From NCBI RefSeq assembly GCF_002216685.1, contig NZ_CP022353.1, positions 2,666,001-2,730,000 of the forward strand: a stretch of 64,000 nt of DNA. Direction: 5' to 3'. Origin of the DNA: Vibrio tarriae. GTDB taxonomy: Bacteria; Pseudomonadota; Gammaproteobacteria; Enterobacterales; Vibrionaceae. The translations under genes were made by a program, and so were the position numbers. This document shows positions 19,577 through 30,400 of the stretch, one piece after another (within the stretch, counting starts at the first letter, position 1; each line of letters opens with the position of its first letter). Under the pieces are notes generated by a model, which worked only from the letters and a program-made list of their open reading frames with translations, ran no database searches and had not been told where the DNA came from.

Positions 19577-20317
19577 TTAAGCGTTCGCCACAATTTTATT
19601 TGAGCAGTTCTTAGAGCCAAAGGTCTGATTTAACTCTTCTAAAGCTGAAATGAAGCTATCTATATCAGTAGATGTAAAATCTTTTTTCGGTAATTTTAAA
19701 TGATCAAGAGCATCAGGGGTGCTCATGCCGGTTTCCAAATTTTCAAAAAAACTGTCATTTCTTGATTGATAGCGCCTTTTGATGAAGTCTATAGCAGCAT
19801 TTCGAAGCTTCGACACTGCAACATTGTCCAACACTCTTTCCAAGGTTTTTCTTTTAACATTTGGGCTAGGGATCTGAAGGTTTCTAGACAATTTTTTCAA
19901 CTCCACAGCGGTCATCATCTCGATAAACGCTTTCCGAGAGTTTACTTCTTTAATACGGCCTTTACGTTTAATCGTAATAACACCTTGGGATATCTCCCAA
20001 ACTCCAACGTTAGAAGGAGTGAGCTCTAAAGCTTTTACAGTATGCCGAGGAGCTGTAACAACAATCACCTTATCAAAATATTCTTGGTATTTAGACACCT
20101 GACCTTCGAGCCTAATCAATGAATCAGAATCACTTTTGACCTCAAATGCAAATAGACGACTTGACTTGATGACAGCCAAGTCAACTCTGCGGGAAAAGTC
20201 TCCAACAGTAAATTCATTGATAATTAAATCTTGGGAGCTCAACTTCCAGTTTTCAATTAAGTAATTAATAACATTGGATTTTATTTCCGGCTCCAAGAAT
20301 GTCTCTACTGCCGACAT
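19577..20317 (-). CDS. sce7726-like PD-(D/E)XK nuclease-fold protein
   Basis: 246 residues. The N-terminal third has RRVDLAVI (D46), LFAFEVKSD (E59-x-K61) and then QVSKYQEYFDKVIVV with Q73xxxY77: the D...ExK plus QxxxY pattern of RecB-like PD-(D/E)XK nucleases. The family is often annotated sce7726. It is convergent with the three-gene operon at 17309-19557, with only 19 bases between the stops. A DNA-cleaving effector is an inference from the fold motif. Confidence 0.75.
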   Translation of the reverse strand: MSAVETFLEPEIKSNVINYLIENWKLSSQDLIINEFTVGDFSRRVDLAVIKSSRLFAFEVKSDSDSLIRLEGQVSKYQEYFDKVIVVTAPRHTVKALELTPSNVGVWEISQGVITIKRKGRIKEVNSRKAFIEMMTAVELKKLSRNLQIPSPNVKRKTLERVLDNVAVSKLRNAAIDFIKRRYQSRNDSFFENLETGMSTPDALDHLKLPKKDFTSTDIDSFISALEELNQTFGSKNCSNKIVANA

Positions 20318-20487
20318 GACCCACTACCTTGTTTCACTTCCACTAAAACTCTGTTGAAGTATACAAAATAAAAGGAGTATTTTCATTCTTGTTCTAAGCC
20401 GATTTTGATACCAAAACTAAATCCAAAAATCTTCAGGCATATGTCATCAATGTGAATACCCATCATTGATTCCTACAGGAGCCTGAA

Positions 20488-20961
20488 ATGAATCCCAAAA
20501 CTTCCGATTACCAAAAGCAGCAACGCTATCAGGAAAATGAAATCCTAGAGCATGCCGCTGAAATACTGGCTAACCGCTACGTGCGTGGCGATGCCCTAAC
20601 CAATCCTGATGCCACCAAAAAGTATGTGCGCTGTAAGCTAGGCAGCCATGAGCGTGAAGTGTTTGCCTTATTACTACTGGATAACCAAAACCGACTGATT
20701 GAGTTTAAAGAGCTGTTTCAAGGAACGGTGGATGCGGCCAGCGTCTACCCGCGAGAAGTGGTGAAAGCGGTGTTAGAAGTCAATGCAGCAGCGGTGATAT
20801 TTGCCCATAACCATCCATCTGGAGACTCTACGCCGTCTCAAGCGGACAGACGCATAACCGAAAGACTCAAAGACGCTTTAGCTCTAGTGGACGTTCGCGT
20901 ACTTGACCATATCGTGACAGGCGATAGCTGCACATCATTTGCTGAAAGGGGGTGGTTATGA
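20488..20961 (+). CDS. Short RadC/YeeS-like JAB-domain protein
   Basis: 157 residues, lacking the helix-hairpin-helix region of the chromosomal RadC at 6314-6988 but keeping the JAMM metal site [20 protein letters not shown] and the shared block [16 protein letters not shown]. Such short RadC proteins are standard passengers of CP4-57-like islands; their activity is unknown. Its stop overlaps the ATG of the DUF2787 gene at 20958 (ATGA), so the two are translationally coupled. Confidence 0.9.
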   Translation: MNPKTSDYQKQQRYQENEILEHAAEILANRYVRGDALTNPDATKKYVRCKLGSHEREVFALLLLDNQNRLIEFKELFQGTVDAASVYPREVVKAVLEVNAAAVIFAHNHPSGDSTPSQADRRITERLKDALALVDVRVLDHIVTGDSCTSFAERGWL

Positions 20962-21395
20962 TTGAACAACATTATGGTGAGCTTTCTATTGATGATGTAT
21001 TACATACATCATTGGAAGCCCTTTTGAATCAATACACTCTCCCAGAGAATGCCGAGAGACTCGTGCTGAACTGCCGTCAGGTGAGTTACTACCGACATCG
21101 ACAAGGTTTGCATCCTATTGAAGTGCAGCTTAAGCGAGAGTCAGCCTCTAGCCCTTGGCTGGTGGTCTTCTTTGCCAGCTTCTCTTACCCCGATGACAAC
21201 AGTACAACCGTTGAACCTGAGTTGTACTTTCATTTGGCTAATCGCTGGTGCTATCAACCCGATGTAGGAAGTACTGATTTATCCCACCCAGAGGTACAAG
21301 AGCTACTCTCGGTATGGATGAGAGCTTTTGCTCGCCACCTTTCCAGAAACGTCTTTGATGACGTGCAACTGACGATGGTCGGCACGTTCCAATAA
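20958..21395 (+). CDS. DUF2787 family protein (first copy)
   Basis: 145 residues from the ATG at 20958. Motifs [20 protein letters not shown] and [15 protein letters not shown] segments are shared with the neighbour at 21445 (YSVEEGGFHPVEMAI, DFAYMGNYYPELE), making the pair paralogues of a family I recall as DUF2787, known mainly from Vibrio islands. No function known. Coupled to the RadC-like gene upstream. Confidence 0.75.
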   Translation: MIEQHYGELSIDDVLHTSLEALLNQYTLPENAERLVLNCRQVSYYRHRQGLHPIEVQLKRESASSPWLVVFFASFSYPDDNSTTVEPELYFHLANRWCYQPDVGSTDLSHPEVQELLSVWMRAFARHLSRNVFDDVQLTMVGTFQ

Positions 21396-21444
21396 TTCTC
21401 ACTCTGTATTTCTTATTTGAATCCTGAAACAAGGAGGACTCACT

Positions 21445-21888
21445 ATGTCCAAATTAATCTTTATGGCATCCACACTACCTGTATCAAAGAAACTGCATAA
21501 GCTGTTAAGTGAGCAATTCACCGCTCACTTGCTGAGTAATGAAGCACTGACCACCAGCCGTTATCTGGTATTTAACTTTCGTGATAAAAGTTACAGCGTG
21601 GAAGAAGGCGGCTTCCATCCGGTTGAGATGGCGATTTGCCAAACCTCAACAGGAGAATGGAGCATTGAGTACATAACCGACTTTGCTTACATGGGGAACT
21701 ACTATCCAGAGCTAGAACGCAACTTGGATTTTGATTTTCGGGTTGGGCAGTTCTTTGTTGCTTATCGTGGCTGGCTACCAATGCAAGGTAGCCGTGATGC
21801 TAAAGAGCTGTATCGGCTATGGGAGAATAACTTTCTTGCCTATGTCGATACGGACGCTTACAACGAGATAGCCGTCACCCCGCAATAA
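21445..21888 (+). CDS. DUF2787 family protein (second copy)
   Basis: 147 residues with a strong ribosome binding site (AAGGAGG) before the ATG. It shares the G(F/L)HP(V/I)E core with the preceding gene at low identity, so the duplication is old. Function unknown. It precedes a tiny membrane protein gene by 3 bases. Confidence 0.75.
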   Translation: MSKLIFMASTLPVSKKLHKLLSEQFTAHLLSNEALTTSRYLVFNFRDKSYSVEEGGFHPVEMAICQTSTGEWSIEYITDFAYMGNYYPELERNLDFDFRVGQFFVAYRGWLPMQGSRDAKELYRLWENNFLAYVDTDAYNEIAVTPQ

Positions 21889-21891
21889 CTC

Positions 21892-22068
21892 ATGACTTCC
21901 CTTCTTCTACAAACCATCAAACTTGTCACTGCCCTCATTACGTTGTTCTCACTTTCTCCGTTCTTCGGTGCCATTGGAGCCCTATCCAGTTTAGGGTTTC
22001 TGGTGGTGCTGTTGATTGGGTTATTGGCAACCGTTGCAGAGCTCAGTGATAAGCGTAAGCCTCGTTAA
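21892..22068 (+). CDS. Small membrane protein, 58 residues
   Basis: Starts three bases after the stop of the second DUF2787 gene. It has a hydrophobic core in two stretches (TALITLFSLSPFFGAIGALS and LGFLVVLLIGLLATVAEL) and a basic tail (DKRKPR), consistent with one or two membrane helices with the C-terminus inside. No family recognised. Tight linkage to the DUF2787 gene supports that it is translated. Confidence 0.6.
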   Translation: MTSLLLQTIKLVTALITLFSLSPFFGAIGALSSLGFLVVLLIGLLATVAELSDKRKPR

Positions 22069-22206
22069 TGTTAATCGGCTCACGCTTTGGTGATGCCGAT
22101 TGATGCTGTTTTCACCGTTGGACATTATGTGTCTGACCCACCTCTATTCTCCCGACATTAAATGTCCGACTCCGGTGTGGAGCTTTGATGTATTGAGAGC
22201 GTAGTC

Positions 22207-22941
22207 ATGAGCAATAAAACCAGCATTGAAGGGTTATCCGCTTTGCTGCATACGCTGATGCTTATTCCTCAACATCGATGGATCACCGTTAGAGAGTTGC
22301 AGCAGCAGTTAGCCCTACTCGATATCCACCGCACCACGCGCAGCATTAAGCGCTACCTCGATGACATCATTGTGGACGTGTTTAATGTGGAGTGTGATTC
22401 GATGAGCATGCCCCATGTTTATCGGAAAACCTCAGAGCAATTACTGAAGCTCAACAAGCAGGAAATGCTCTATTGGCAACTGACCAACAAGTACTTACTA
22501 CCGCTGGTTCCTGATGCACTGAATTATGGGAAAGGGTCCTCCTCGGAGAGAGACAAACCCTTGCCACACAAGGGTTCAGCACATTCAAAAGAGCAAGCAT
22601 GGTTAGCCAAAGTACATGTGGCATTGCCCACGATTCGCGAGTGGAGTGACGAGCAACGGCAATTGTTGAATGCGGTACACACGGCGTTACTGCACAACCG
22701 TATGCTCAAGATATCTAGCCAAGTATTGCAGCAAGAGAAGGCGCTCATTGAGCCACTGGGACTCTCGGTTCAGTGTGACGCGCTCTTGCTGCTCTTTCGA
22801 TTATCCGGTCAACACACGATACGTACCCTAGCCTTGCCTTTGATTGATGAGGCCAGTGTATCGACGTTTTCTTTTACCTATCCGACTGATTTCAATCTTG
22901 AGCGGTTCATGCGTGAACACGATGGAATCAGTACACCCTGA
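22207..22941 (+). CDS. WYL-domain transcriptional regulator
   Basis: 244 residues: an N-terminal winged helix (WITVRELQQQLALLDIHRTTRSIKRYLDDI) and a C-terminal WYL-like domain (KALIEPLGLSVQCDALLLLFRL). Such regulators bind DNA and are thought to sense ligands such as nucleic acid through the WYL domain; they frequently control island and defence genes. It probably regulates the adjoining backbone genes. A 138-base spacer precedes it, without a recognised operator. Confidence 0.8.
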   Translation: MSNKTSIEGLSALLHTLMLIPQHRWITVRELQQQLALLDIHRTTRSIKRYLDDIIVDVFNVECDSMSMPHVYRKTSEQLLKLNKQEMLYWQLTNKYLLPLVPDALNYGKGSSSERDKPLPHKGSAHSKEQAWLAKVHVALPTIREWSDEQRQLLNAVHTALLHNRMLKISSQVLQQEKALIEPLGLSVQCDALLLLFRLSGQHTIRTLALPLIDEASVSTFSFTYPTDFNLERFMREHDGISTP

Positions 22942-22971
22942 ATTTCCCTCACCGATAAGGAGAGCACCGTT

Positions 22972-23340
22972 ATGACATTAACCAACACCCTACTCCGATA
23001 CGCCGCTATGACCATCCTGTTTATTGGACTTGCCGCCTGTGGCGACCAAGAAGAGACCCAAGCAGCAACGGCAGACATTGAAGTGTCGATATCGACTAAC
23101 TCGCATTGGGAAACCTTGGTCTTTGACCTGCAAGCCATCACCGACAACACCGTAATTAGCGATGTGGTGATTAACCGTGGCAACTGCCGATTACCTGCGG
23201 GGACTACCTCTGAGCTATCAAGAAACGTTTCGTTAAAGTTCGGCCAAACCTACACCGGATACAGCAACAACTGCACCGTGGACAGCGTGAAAGAAATCGA
23301 AGTCACCTCCAGCGCTGGCACCTTTGTCTACACCTTCTAA
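22972..23340 (+). CDS. Small lipoprotein
   Basis: 122 residues. The signal peptide ends in a lipobox (IGLAAC, Cys23), with G-D after the cysteine; Asp at +3 weakly favours the inner membrane or is neutral in Vibrio. Two further cysteines (GNCRLP, NNCTVD) could form a disulphide. No family recognised. It is 30 bases downstream of the WYL gene and 47 upstream of another exported small protein. Confidence 0.7.
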   Translation: MTLTNTLLRYAAMTILFIGLAACGDQEETQAATADIEVSISTNSHWETLVFDLQAITDNTVISDVVINRGNCRLPAGTTSELSRNVSLKFGQTYTGYSNNCTVDSVKEIEVTSSAGTFVYTF

Positions 23341-23387
23341 CTTTCAATTCCCAAATAACATACTCAACCAACTCGTAAGGATCAACT

Positions 23388-23615
23388 ATGAACAAGTCAC
23401 CTCTACTCATCACAGCAGCGTTAGTTTTCTCTGCCTCTTCCGCCTTTGCTGGTGGAACACTGGGCGGCAACCCATCAGCAGATTCGGGTGCAGTTAACGT
23501 CAGTGTAGGCAAATGCACTCAATACAAAATGGATGTGAAAGCGGCACAACAGGCAGGTAAGGATGCATCAACCATCACCGTTCCTGAAGGCTGTGAAGCA
23601 GTCAAAGAAAAGTAA
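23388..23615 (+). CDS. Small exported protein, 75 residues
   Basis: A signal peptide (MNKSPLLITAALVFSASSAFA) precedes a mature part of about 54 residues with two cysteines (GKCTQYK, EGCEAV), probably disulphide bonded. Function unknown. Its last nine codons and the terminator beyond are duplicated at 35103-35234, where no start of the gene remains, marking a recombination boundary of the toxin locus. Confidence 0.68.
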   Translation: MNKSPLLITAALVFSASSAFAGGTLGGNPSADSGAVNVSVGKCTQYKMDVKAAQQAGKDASTITVPEGCEAVKEK

Positions 23616-23720
23616 TACCTACCACCAGCGACAGTAAAAAATGACAATGGGGAGCAATAACGCTCCCCATTCTTTTTTTGTCTCAATGCGCTGATTTGAA
23701 AGTATATGTTATGTATAAAA
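23589..23720. repeat. Direct repeat copy 1 (3' end of 75-residue gene plus terminator)
   Basis: About 130 bases, starting GGCTGTGAAGC, matching 35103-35234 with scattered substitutions in the same orientation. It covers the gene end, the spacer, the hairpin terminator and about 40 bases beyond. The two copies bracket the cdiBAI cassette. Confidence 0.88.
23646..23679 (+). terminator. Intrinsic terminator after the 75-residue gene
   Basis: AATGGGGAGC-AATAAC-GCTCCCCATT followed by seven T. It also faces the end of cdiI from the other side. Confidence 0.9.
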
Positions 23721-23900
23721 CATGTTTTCAACCCCAGAACACCCCGAATCACAGCCCTAATAGCGCAGGGGTTAACAATATATTTCCGTGGCTGATACAG
23801 TTGGAATTTGCTGTTTCTGGTGGCGAGAGAGGGTTCTGTGGTTGTGGTGGGTGGTTCTGGGAAAAGGGAAGCCACTCGGATGAGTGGCGCTGTATATAAC

Positions 23901-24410
23901 TTAACTCAGTGGTTTGTCAGGTATGTTTACCGAGATAATACTAATTCTTCCAGTGTCTTTGTTATAGGTAATATGCAAACGATACGGTACATCAGGTAAG
24001 TCATCCCAACGGTCAGATATTACCCTTTGCTTATCTCTAGCCAACCTTTGCCACGATTGTTGTCCGAGTTTATTAACTACATCCTGACGAGTATCTGTGA
24101 ACAATAGTCCGAAAGGTAATTTGCCTTTGTATTCAGAGTATCCATCTTTTCCTTCTGAATGAAAAAATAATCCTGAATAAAACAACTTTCCAGAACCAAT
24201 AGGTAAGCTGGCTTTCCCAGCAAAGTAAGATTCATCAGTGAAGATTATACAGAGTCCAAATTCAGGATACTCAACATAAGCTCTATACTCATCATCATTA
24301 AGAGCTAAATCCTTTGGTAAGGATAAGTTTAATATATCAAAACCTGATTTTAACTTGCTATCACCACTGGCTTTTTCCATTAGAGATAACAGGAATAATG
24401 TATCAATCAT
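23901..24410 (-). CDS. Probable CdiI-type immunity protein
   Basis: 169 residues, starting 5 bases beyond the stop of the giant cdiA-like gene, the usual place of the immunity gene in a cdiBAI operon. No signal peptide or membrane segment, so cytoplasmic, as expected for an inhibitor of a delivered toxin. It is AT-rich and acidic in parts (NDDEYRAYVEYPEFGLCIIF). No family is recognised; the call rests on position and size. Confidence 0.7.
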   Translation of the reverse strand: MIDTLFLLSLMEKASGDSKLKSGFDILNLSLPKDLALNDDEYRAYVEYPEFGLCIIFTDESYFAGKASLPIGSGKLFYSGLFFHSEGKDGYSEYKGKLPFGLLFTDTRQDVVNKLGQQSWQRLARDKQRVISDRWDDLPDVPYRLHITYNKDTGRISIISVNIPDKPLS

Positions 24411-24415
24411 TAGTA

Positions 24416-27400
24416 TTAATCATCCAACTGGTCATTTAGGAAATCATCGTAATCATCATTAGTAATGCACTTTATCTTACTGCATGCGTCTTCTAAAACC
24501 GAAGTATTTTCCGGTGAAAGTTCCTTACTATTCTCAACCATAGCATCAGCATCACGTGATGCTGCTTTGTTTAGATCATTCGCATCCGTTTCTTGACGCT
24601 CACGGGTGTTCTTCGAGCCATAAGTAGGACCAGCTTTATGAACACCTGCAGGTACGGTTACCGTAAGTGCGTTATTTTCGATTCTTTTTATTTCTGATGG
24701 GGTTAAAGGTGATCCTTTTAACTCTTCTGCGCGACGCAATAAAGCCGCTTTAGATGGCTGATGATCTCTATGGATACTACCATCTCCTGTTACATTTTTA
24801 GAATCCTTGTATGTTTCTAACTTTCCAACTTCTAGCTTGTCCGTTTTTCTAGCGTCCACAACCAACAATGGATCAATGCCAGATTCAGCAGGTGATTCAG
24901 TCTTGCCTAACCCTTGCTCGGTTGTGACTACCGTTTCTGTTGAGGCATCGATGCTACCACCTACCTCAGTAACAGTAGATGAGTCATACCCTTCATCAAT
25001 CGGATTAGTATAAGTTGTATTGTTGTTTTCAACTATCTTGCTGCCGCCAGTATTCGGTGAGATAGCCTTCGCACGCTCTTTAGCCAACTCAACAGCTTTA
25101 GGGTCATACTCATCAATTAAGCGGTAGATCTCTAGCTTGTCCTCAGTGCTTCGACTCTGGTCTTCAAGATCTTTTAATAGACTTGAAACCACTACAGCCT
25201 GCACATCCAGCTCTTTATCCGTTAACTTTGGATCTATCGTTAACATTTCATTTAGAGTACGACCAGCATTTTCAGCCGACTCTGAAAGAGTATCGTATAT
25301 TGATGCTGCTACATCAGGATTGGCTTGTAGATAAGTTGCTGTTGCAGCTGTAACTGCCATACCGACTTCATATACCACAGGTACAGCGAAGATAAGATTA
25401 TCGCCCTGACTCTTATCTAATCCGTTATATGCATAAGTATTGTTAACAACTGTACTACCTTTATTTCCAACATGGTTATTACTGCTCGCCATACCGCCAT
25501 GACCATTAACACCTAATGCAATATCCGTGTAATCAGCGAAGTCTTCACCTATGCTCTCAGCATAGGTTTCCTGATCTTGTTTAGAGTATTTCTCGTTACC
25601 TCCTGTCTGATTATCAATGAAATGACTCATCTCATGTCCAGCGATCAGCACTAAACCTTTCGTATCATCCGTTTTTGTATCATTGATATACGATTTACCA
25701 GTCTCTTCAGAGTAGAAGCCCTGACGAACATCTTCCTCCTTCGCAATGATCTTGTTTTCATAACCCTCTGCGTCATAGCCCAGTGACTTAATCGCTGCAT
25801 GAGTAAGTTGATCCAACATCTGCTCTTTGGTTTCCGCTGGAAGGTTAGGATCTTGCAGTTTAGCCGCTAAGGTCGGATCATCTGCAATTCTCTGTTTAAC
25901 TGCGTTATAGATATTAAGTTGATTTCCTGTTTCAGAAATGATGTCTGCCATAGCTACACGCTCTGTCGTGATAGCTCGTTCAACACTTTCACGGAACATA
26001 TCGGTGATTAAAATATCTTCAGCTATCTGGCTTCTACCTTCCTCAGTCAGCAGACGATGATCAATCGTGACATCAAAATCCCCTTGTTTACGGTCAACCG
26101 TGAACAGGTCTTTTTCTGTATGTTCGATATCGCGATTGAGGCGAGAAGTATCGTCGGAAGACTCTAAATCCCCAATGTTTAAGTTACCTTGGCCAATCGT
26201 TGCCAACGTCTTGCTCTTATCGTAACCAGATGTGTTTTTGTATTGAAGGGACGTTGAGTTATTGGTCGAATCCAGCTCACCATTATTTACACCTACACTG
26301 GTGTTAAGGCCTAAGCTTTGGTCCTGACTGTAGCTAGTATTGGAAAGATCAGCATAAGTTAATGAATCTGTGGTTAGGTTAAGTTTGCCACTATCTTTGC
26401 CCTCACCATCTAGAGCTGCAATGGTGGCGCCTTTAATATCTGTGTTGCCATCAACATTGATATCTAAGCTACCATTTGACGTTAAGCTGGTTACAACCGT
26501 TTCTTTGCTGCTTGTTCGTCCATTGGATGCATTGATACCTGAGCTGCCTCCTGTCAACTGTCCAGTGTCACTCCCTCCTGAAAGAGATAAGCCACCACTA
26601 ACGCCTTGTCCTTTATTGCTAGAACTATGACGGTCTTGAACAGATGCGACATTCAAGTCACCACCGACATCAAGCGTTAAGCTCTCTTTAGCATCTACGG
26701 TTGCCCCTTTAATGTTAGTGTCTTGAGCAGAAGTAATGCTGATATTATCGGCGCTTAGTTGGCTGTTGTTGTGGGTTTTAGAGGATGACGTGCTTTGGCT
26801 TCGGTCAAAACTTGCATTGAGGTTAATGCCCGATGAAGCGCCATACACCGTCATTGAAGCTCCAACCTTACCGGATTGAGTTTCAGACTTACTACTGTGC
26901 GTATCTTGAGAAGCAGTGATATTCACCTCATTGGCAGCAAGGGACAGGGTGTCGTTCGCCGCGAGCTCAGAGCCTTGGATATTCAGTTGATTACCCGTGT
27001 TATTTCCAGCGCTTATCTTAATGTTTTGTCCACTTAACGTTGAGCCTACAGAGGTAGTCGTTAAGGTGCTGGAGTCAGTTTGGCTTGCTTCAATGTCTAA
27101 ATAAAGACCTGCGTTGAAGCCATAGGTGCCCGAACTTTGTGCGGCGGCGGCTGTTTGCTGAACCAGCAAGGTCGTTTTGGAAGCGACATCTTCAGCAGCC
27201 AACGCCACGCCTGCGACATACCATGCTTCATCGCTTTTCACTTCGCTGATTAGGTCATTGAGCTCTTCTATATCTTCAAATGTTACGCCTGGCTTTTTGT
27301 CAGCGTACTCATGCTCTAACGTGCTCAGTGTTGACTCTAGAGAGCCGAGCCCTTTCTTGTACTGTTTATAGTTTTGCTCTGCCAGCTTGAGTTTATTTGT

Positions 27401-30400
27401 CGATTGCTGGAGTGCTTGCGCCGCTTTGGCGACTTCCACAGCTTGATGCTGAACAACCAAACTAGCTTCAGCTTTACCATGAATGTCTTCACGTTGTTCA
27501 CTGAGTGTGTCCACCGCTTCTTTAATGGTCACATTTTCTTTGGCGGTCAGCGTTAAGTCACCTGATTGGTCTTGGTTTCTATCGGCAACCAACGTAGAGC
27601 CCTCGACCAAAATAGACGACTCAGCATCCACAGATAAGTTGTCACCTGCTGTAATGACACTCCCTTTATGGCTCAGCGCATCACTTTGCTGTTTAACTTT
27701 ATCGTAGGTTGCATCACCGAGAGAGATTTTAACTTGACCATCGTCAAAGCTAACGCCATTGAAACCACCACCTAAACTGACGGACAGTTTTTCTTCACTT
27801 GAGAATGAATAAGTATCTTCTTTTGCCGCAAGAATGGAGACATCTCCAGTATCGGCAGTTAAGTCTATATTCTTATCAGCTTGAAGTTCGGAACCGATAA
27901 CGGTCACTGAACCACCATTGACTAAGAGATTCCCACCTGACTGAATCACACTCGATTGGGCAGTAGAGCTCTGCTGACCCTCCCGCTTTTTCTCCATCTC
28001 AAACAGGTTACCACCGCTTAGGAAAGAGGTTTTTTCATTCCACTCTTGGCTCTGCTTGAGCACTTCTCCAGCGGCAACCAATACATTATTCACCGCATTT
28101 AAGTTAACCTCTCCTCCACTCGACACTTCACTGGCGATAACACCAATGTCATTACCTGCTTGGATATTTGTATTTCCTGAGTTAATCAAATAGCTGCTGT
28201 TAAGCAAAGTGGCATCATCAATGTTGCCTTGGTGGCTACCACTTAGCCCACCAAAGCCTTTCTTAATGGTTTCGTGACGCTCGAACTCTTTGTAAGTTTG
28301 AGCCGCCAAGGTAACATCACCATCAGCGGATAAATTCACTTCACCTCCAGCATTCAGGGAAGAGCCTATAACATTGATATTGCTGGCGCCACCTGCGGTA
28401 ATCGCTGAATCTAAGTTTTGAGCTGTGATGCCAATATCATTACCAGCAGTAATAACACTGCCTTTCACCTGTTCTTGATAGGTTTCATTGATGGTGGTTT
28501 TGCTTCGACCAAAAGATTTCTTCGAGACAGTTTTGTCGTAGTGGTACTCGCTATCATTAACGGCAAGAATGTTGACATCACCCTTGGCTTTAAGATTTGC
28601 GGTTTGGCCTGCTGAAACCGTACTCCCTGATAACGTAATGTCGTTTTGAGCCTGCATAGAGACATTCTTGCCCTCAAGAATCGACCCTTGGTGCTGCTCA
28701 CTACGATTTATTTCCGTGTAATTCGACCGATAGGTATGATCTGACTGTTTATTGAGTGCGGTTTGAACGGTAATATCATTACCAGCAGTCAAGCTAAGGT
28801 TCTCGCTTGATGTCACTTGGCTGGCGGTGACTGCAATATCTTGACCCGCACTCATCGTTAGGTTTCCACCGACTGTAATACTCGCGCCAATTTGAGAGGT
28901 TTCATCTTCCCCTTTTCGCCACCCTCGCGCAGTGACGTCATAGCCATGAGTTTCTTCTTTCGAGCTAACGATGAGGTCTTGCCCAGCATTTAAGCTGGCC
29001 TCTCCATTGGCTTTAATATCCGCAGCATGGTTTTCAATATTCTTACCGGCTTTAAGAGCCAAGTTCCCAGTTGAGGTAATGGTGGCCGTCTTACCGACAT
29101 CCGTGAACGTTCCATGATTGCTGCCCAATGAAGCCGTGCTTGTTTTAACTCGAGTTTCATTAACAATGCTGCCATTGGTTGCTTCGAGTGAAACATCGTG
29201 ACCTTTAATATCACCGCTTAAATTGATGATATTTTTCTTGGCCGTTAACGAAATATCCCCACCAACAATACTGCCACCAATATTGGTGATGCTGTTTGCG
29301 CTGTTTACGCCAAGACTTGAATCTGCTGATAATTGCCCGCTATTTTCTATGTCGCCAGCATCGATACTGACATTGGAACCGGCAATTTGAGCACCACTGC
29401 TCAAGTTATCGATTGTCGCCTGAGCTAAGTAGAGTTTAGGTGCTAGAACTCTCTGACCATTCACTTCAATCTCTTCATACCAAAGAATATCTTGAGTCAA
29501 ACTGGCTATTTGAGTAGAAGAAAGTGCAATGCCCGCAGTCAGATTGAGCGACACTTTCTGAGAGGCCGCAGCATCCATCAGCTGTTGCATTTGGTCTAAT
29601 TGACTACCGACTGAAGCATTTAAGTATTGTTGACCCGTTTGCTCAAAAATGGCTTGGCTGATAACACGTGAATCATAAAATGCATCACCTAAGAACTTAA
29701 CATCGGTCTCTGGGTTAAAGCCCACGCTACTCATAAAGTAATCGGATCCTAAGAAGTTCCCCATATTGGTCAGCAGAGGGTTGGTCTCAATGAGATATTT
29801 TCCCTTAGGGTCAGGTGAGAGAATGAATAACCCATTAGGCGTACTCGGGAACACAAACTCAGGAAATGCAATATCATTCATGTTTGCAAAAGTAATGGTA
29901 GGGCCCATCACCGATGCCGATGGGGTCGCATTTAATCCGGACGCAGATTTAGTTGGCTGAACAGCGGTTGCGTTCGCCTTAAGCGTGGAGTTATTGACCT
30001 TGTTAGCAACATTAAGAGTTAAATTGTTGCTGGCAGTGATTGAGGAATTAAGCTGGCCCGAAGAGCCTGTTTTGACTTTGCGCACTGAAGCTCGAGAAAA
30101 TGGAAAACTCGTTCTTGTCCAACTGCTATTCAATGTGTAGTCATAGTAAATTGTGAACTCATCAAACAAATAACCTTCATTTGTGAGCGTTCCCGAATCG
30201 ATGGTAACGTTGTTCCCTGCAATTTGACTGGTTCGGTTGAGTACGGTTCCAGCGCCAATCACTAAGTTGTTTTGCGCTACAATGCGACCTACTGCGGAGG
30301 CAGATTTTAGTCGAGAGCCTTCTTTAAGGGCAATGACAGTGAAATGGGAATCTTCAGCTTGCACTGAATATTTTGTGCAAGTCCGACTGCCATCACTTGC

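Noticed and set aside
23700..23899. Small + strand frame of 73 codons after the 75-residue gene
   Set aside because: It begins inside the duplicated repeat, has no ribosome binding site, and the G-rich end looks non-coding.
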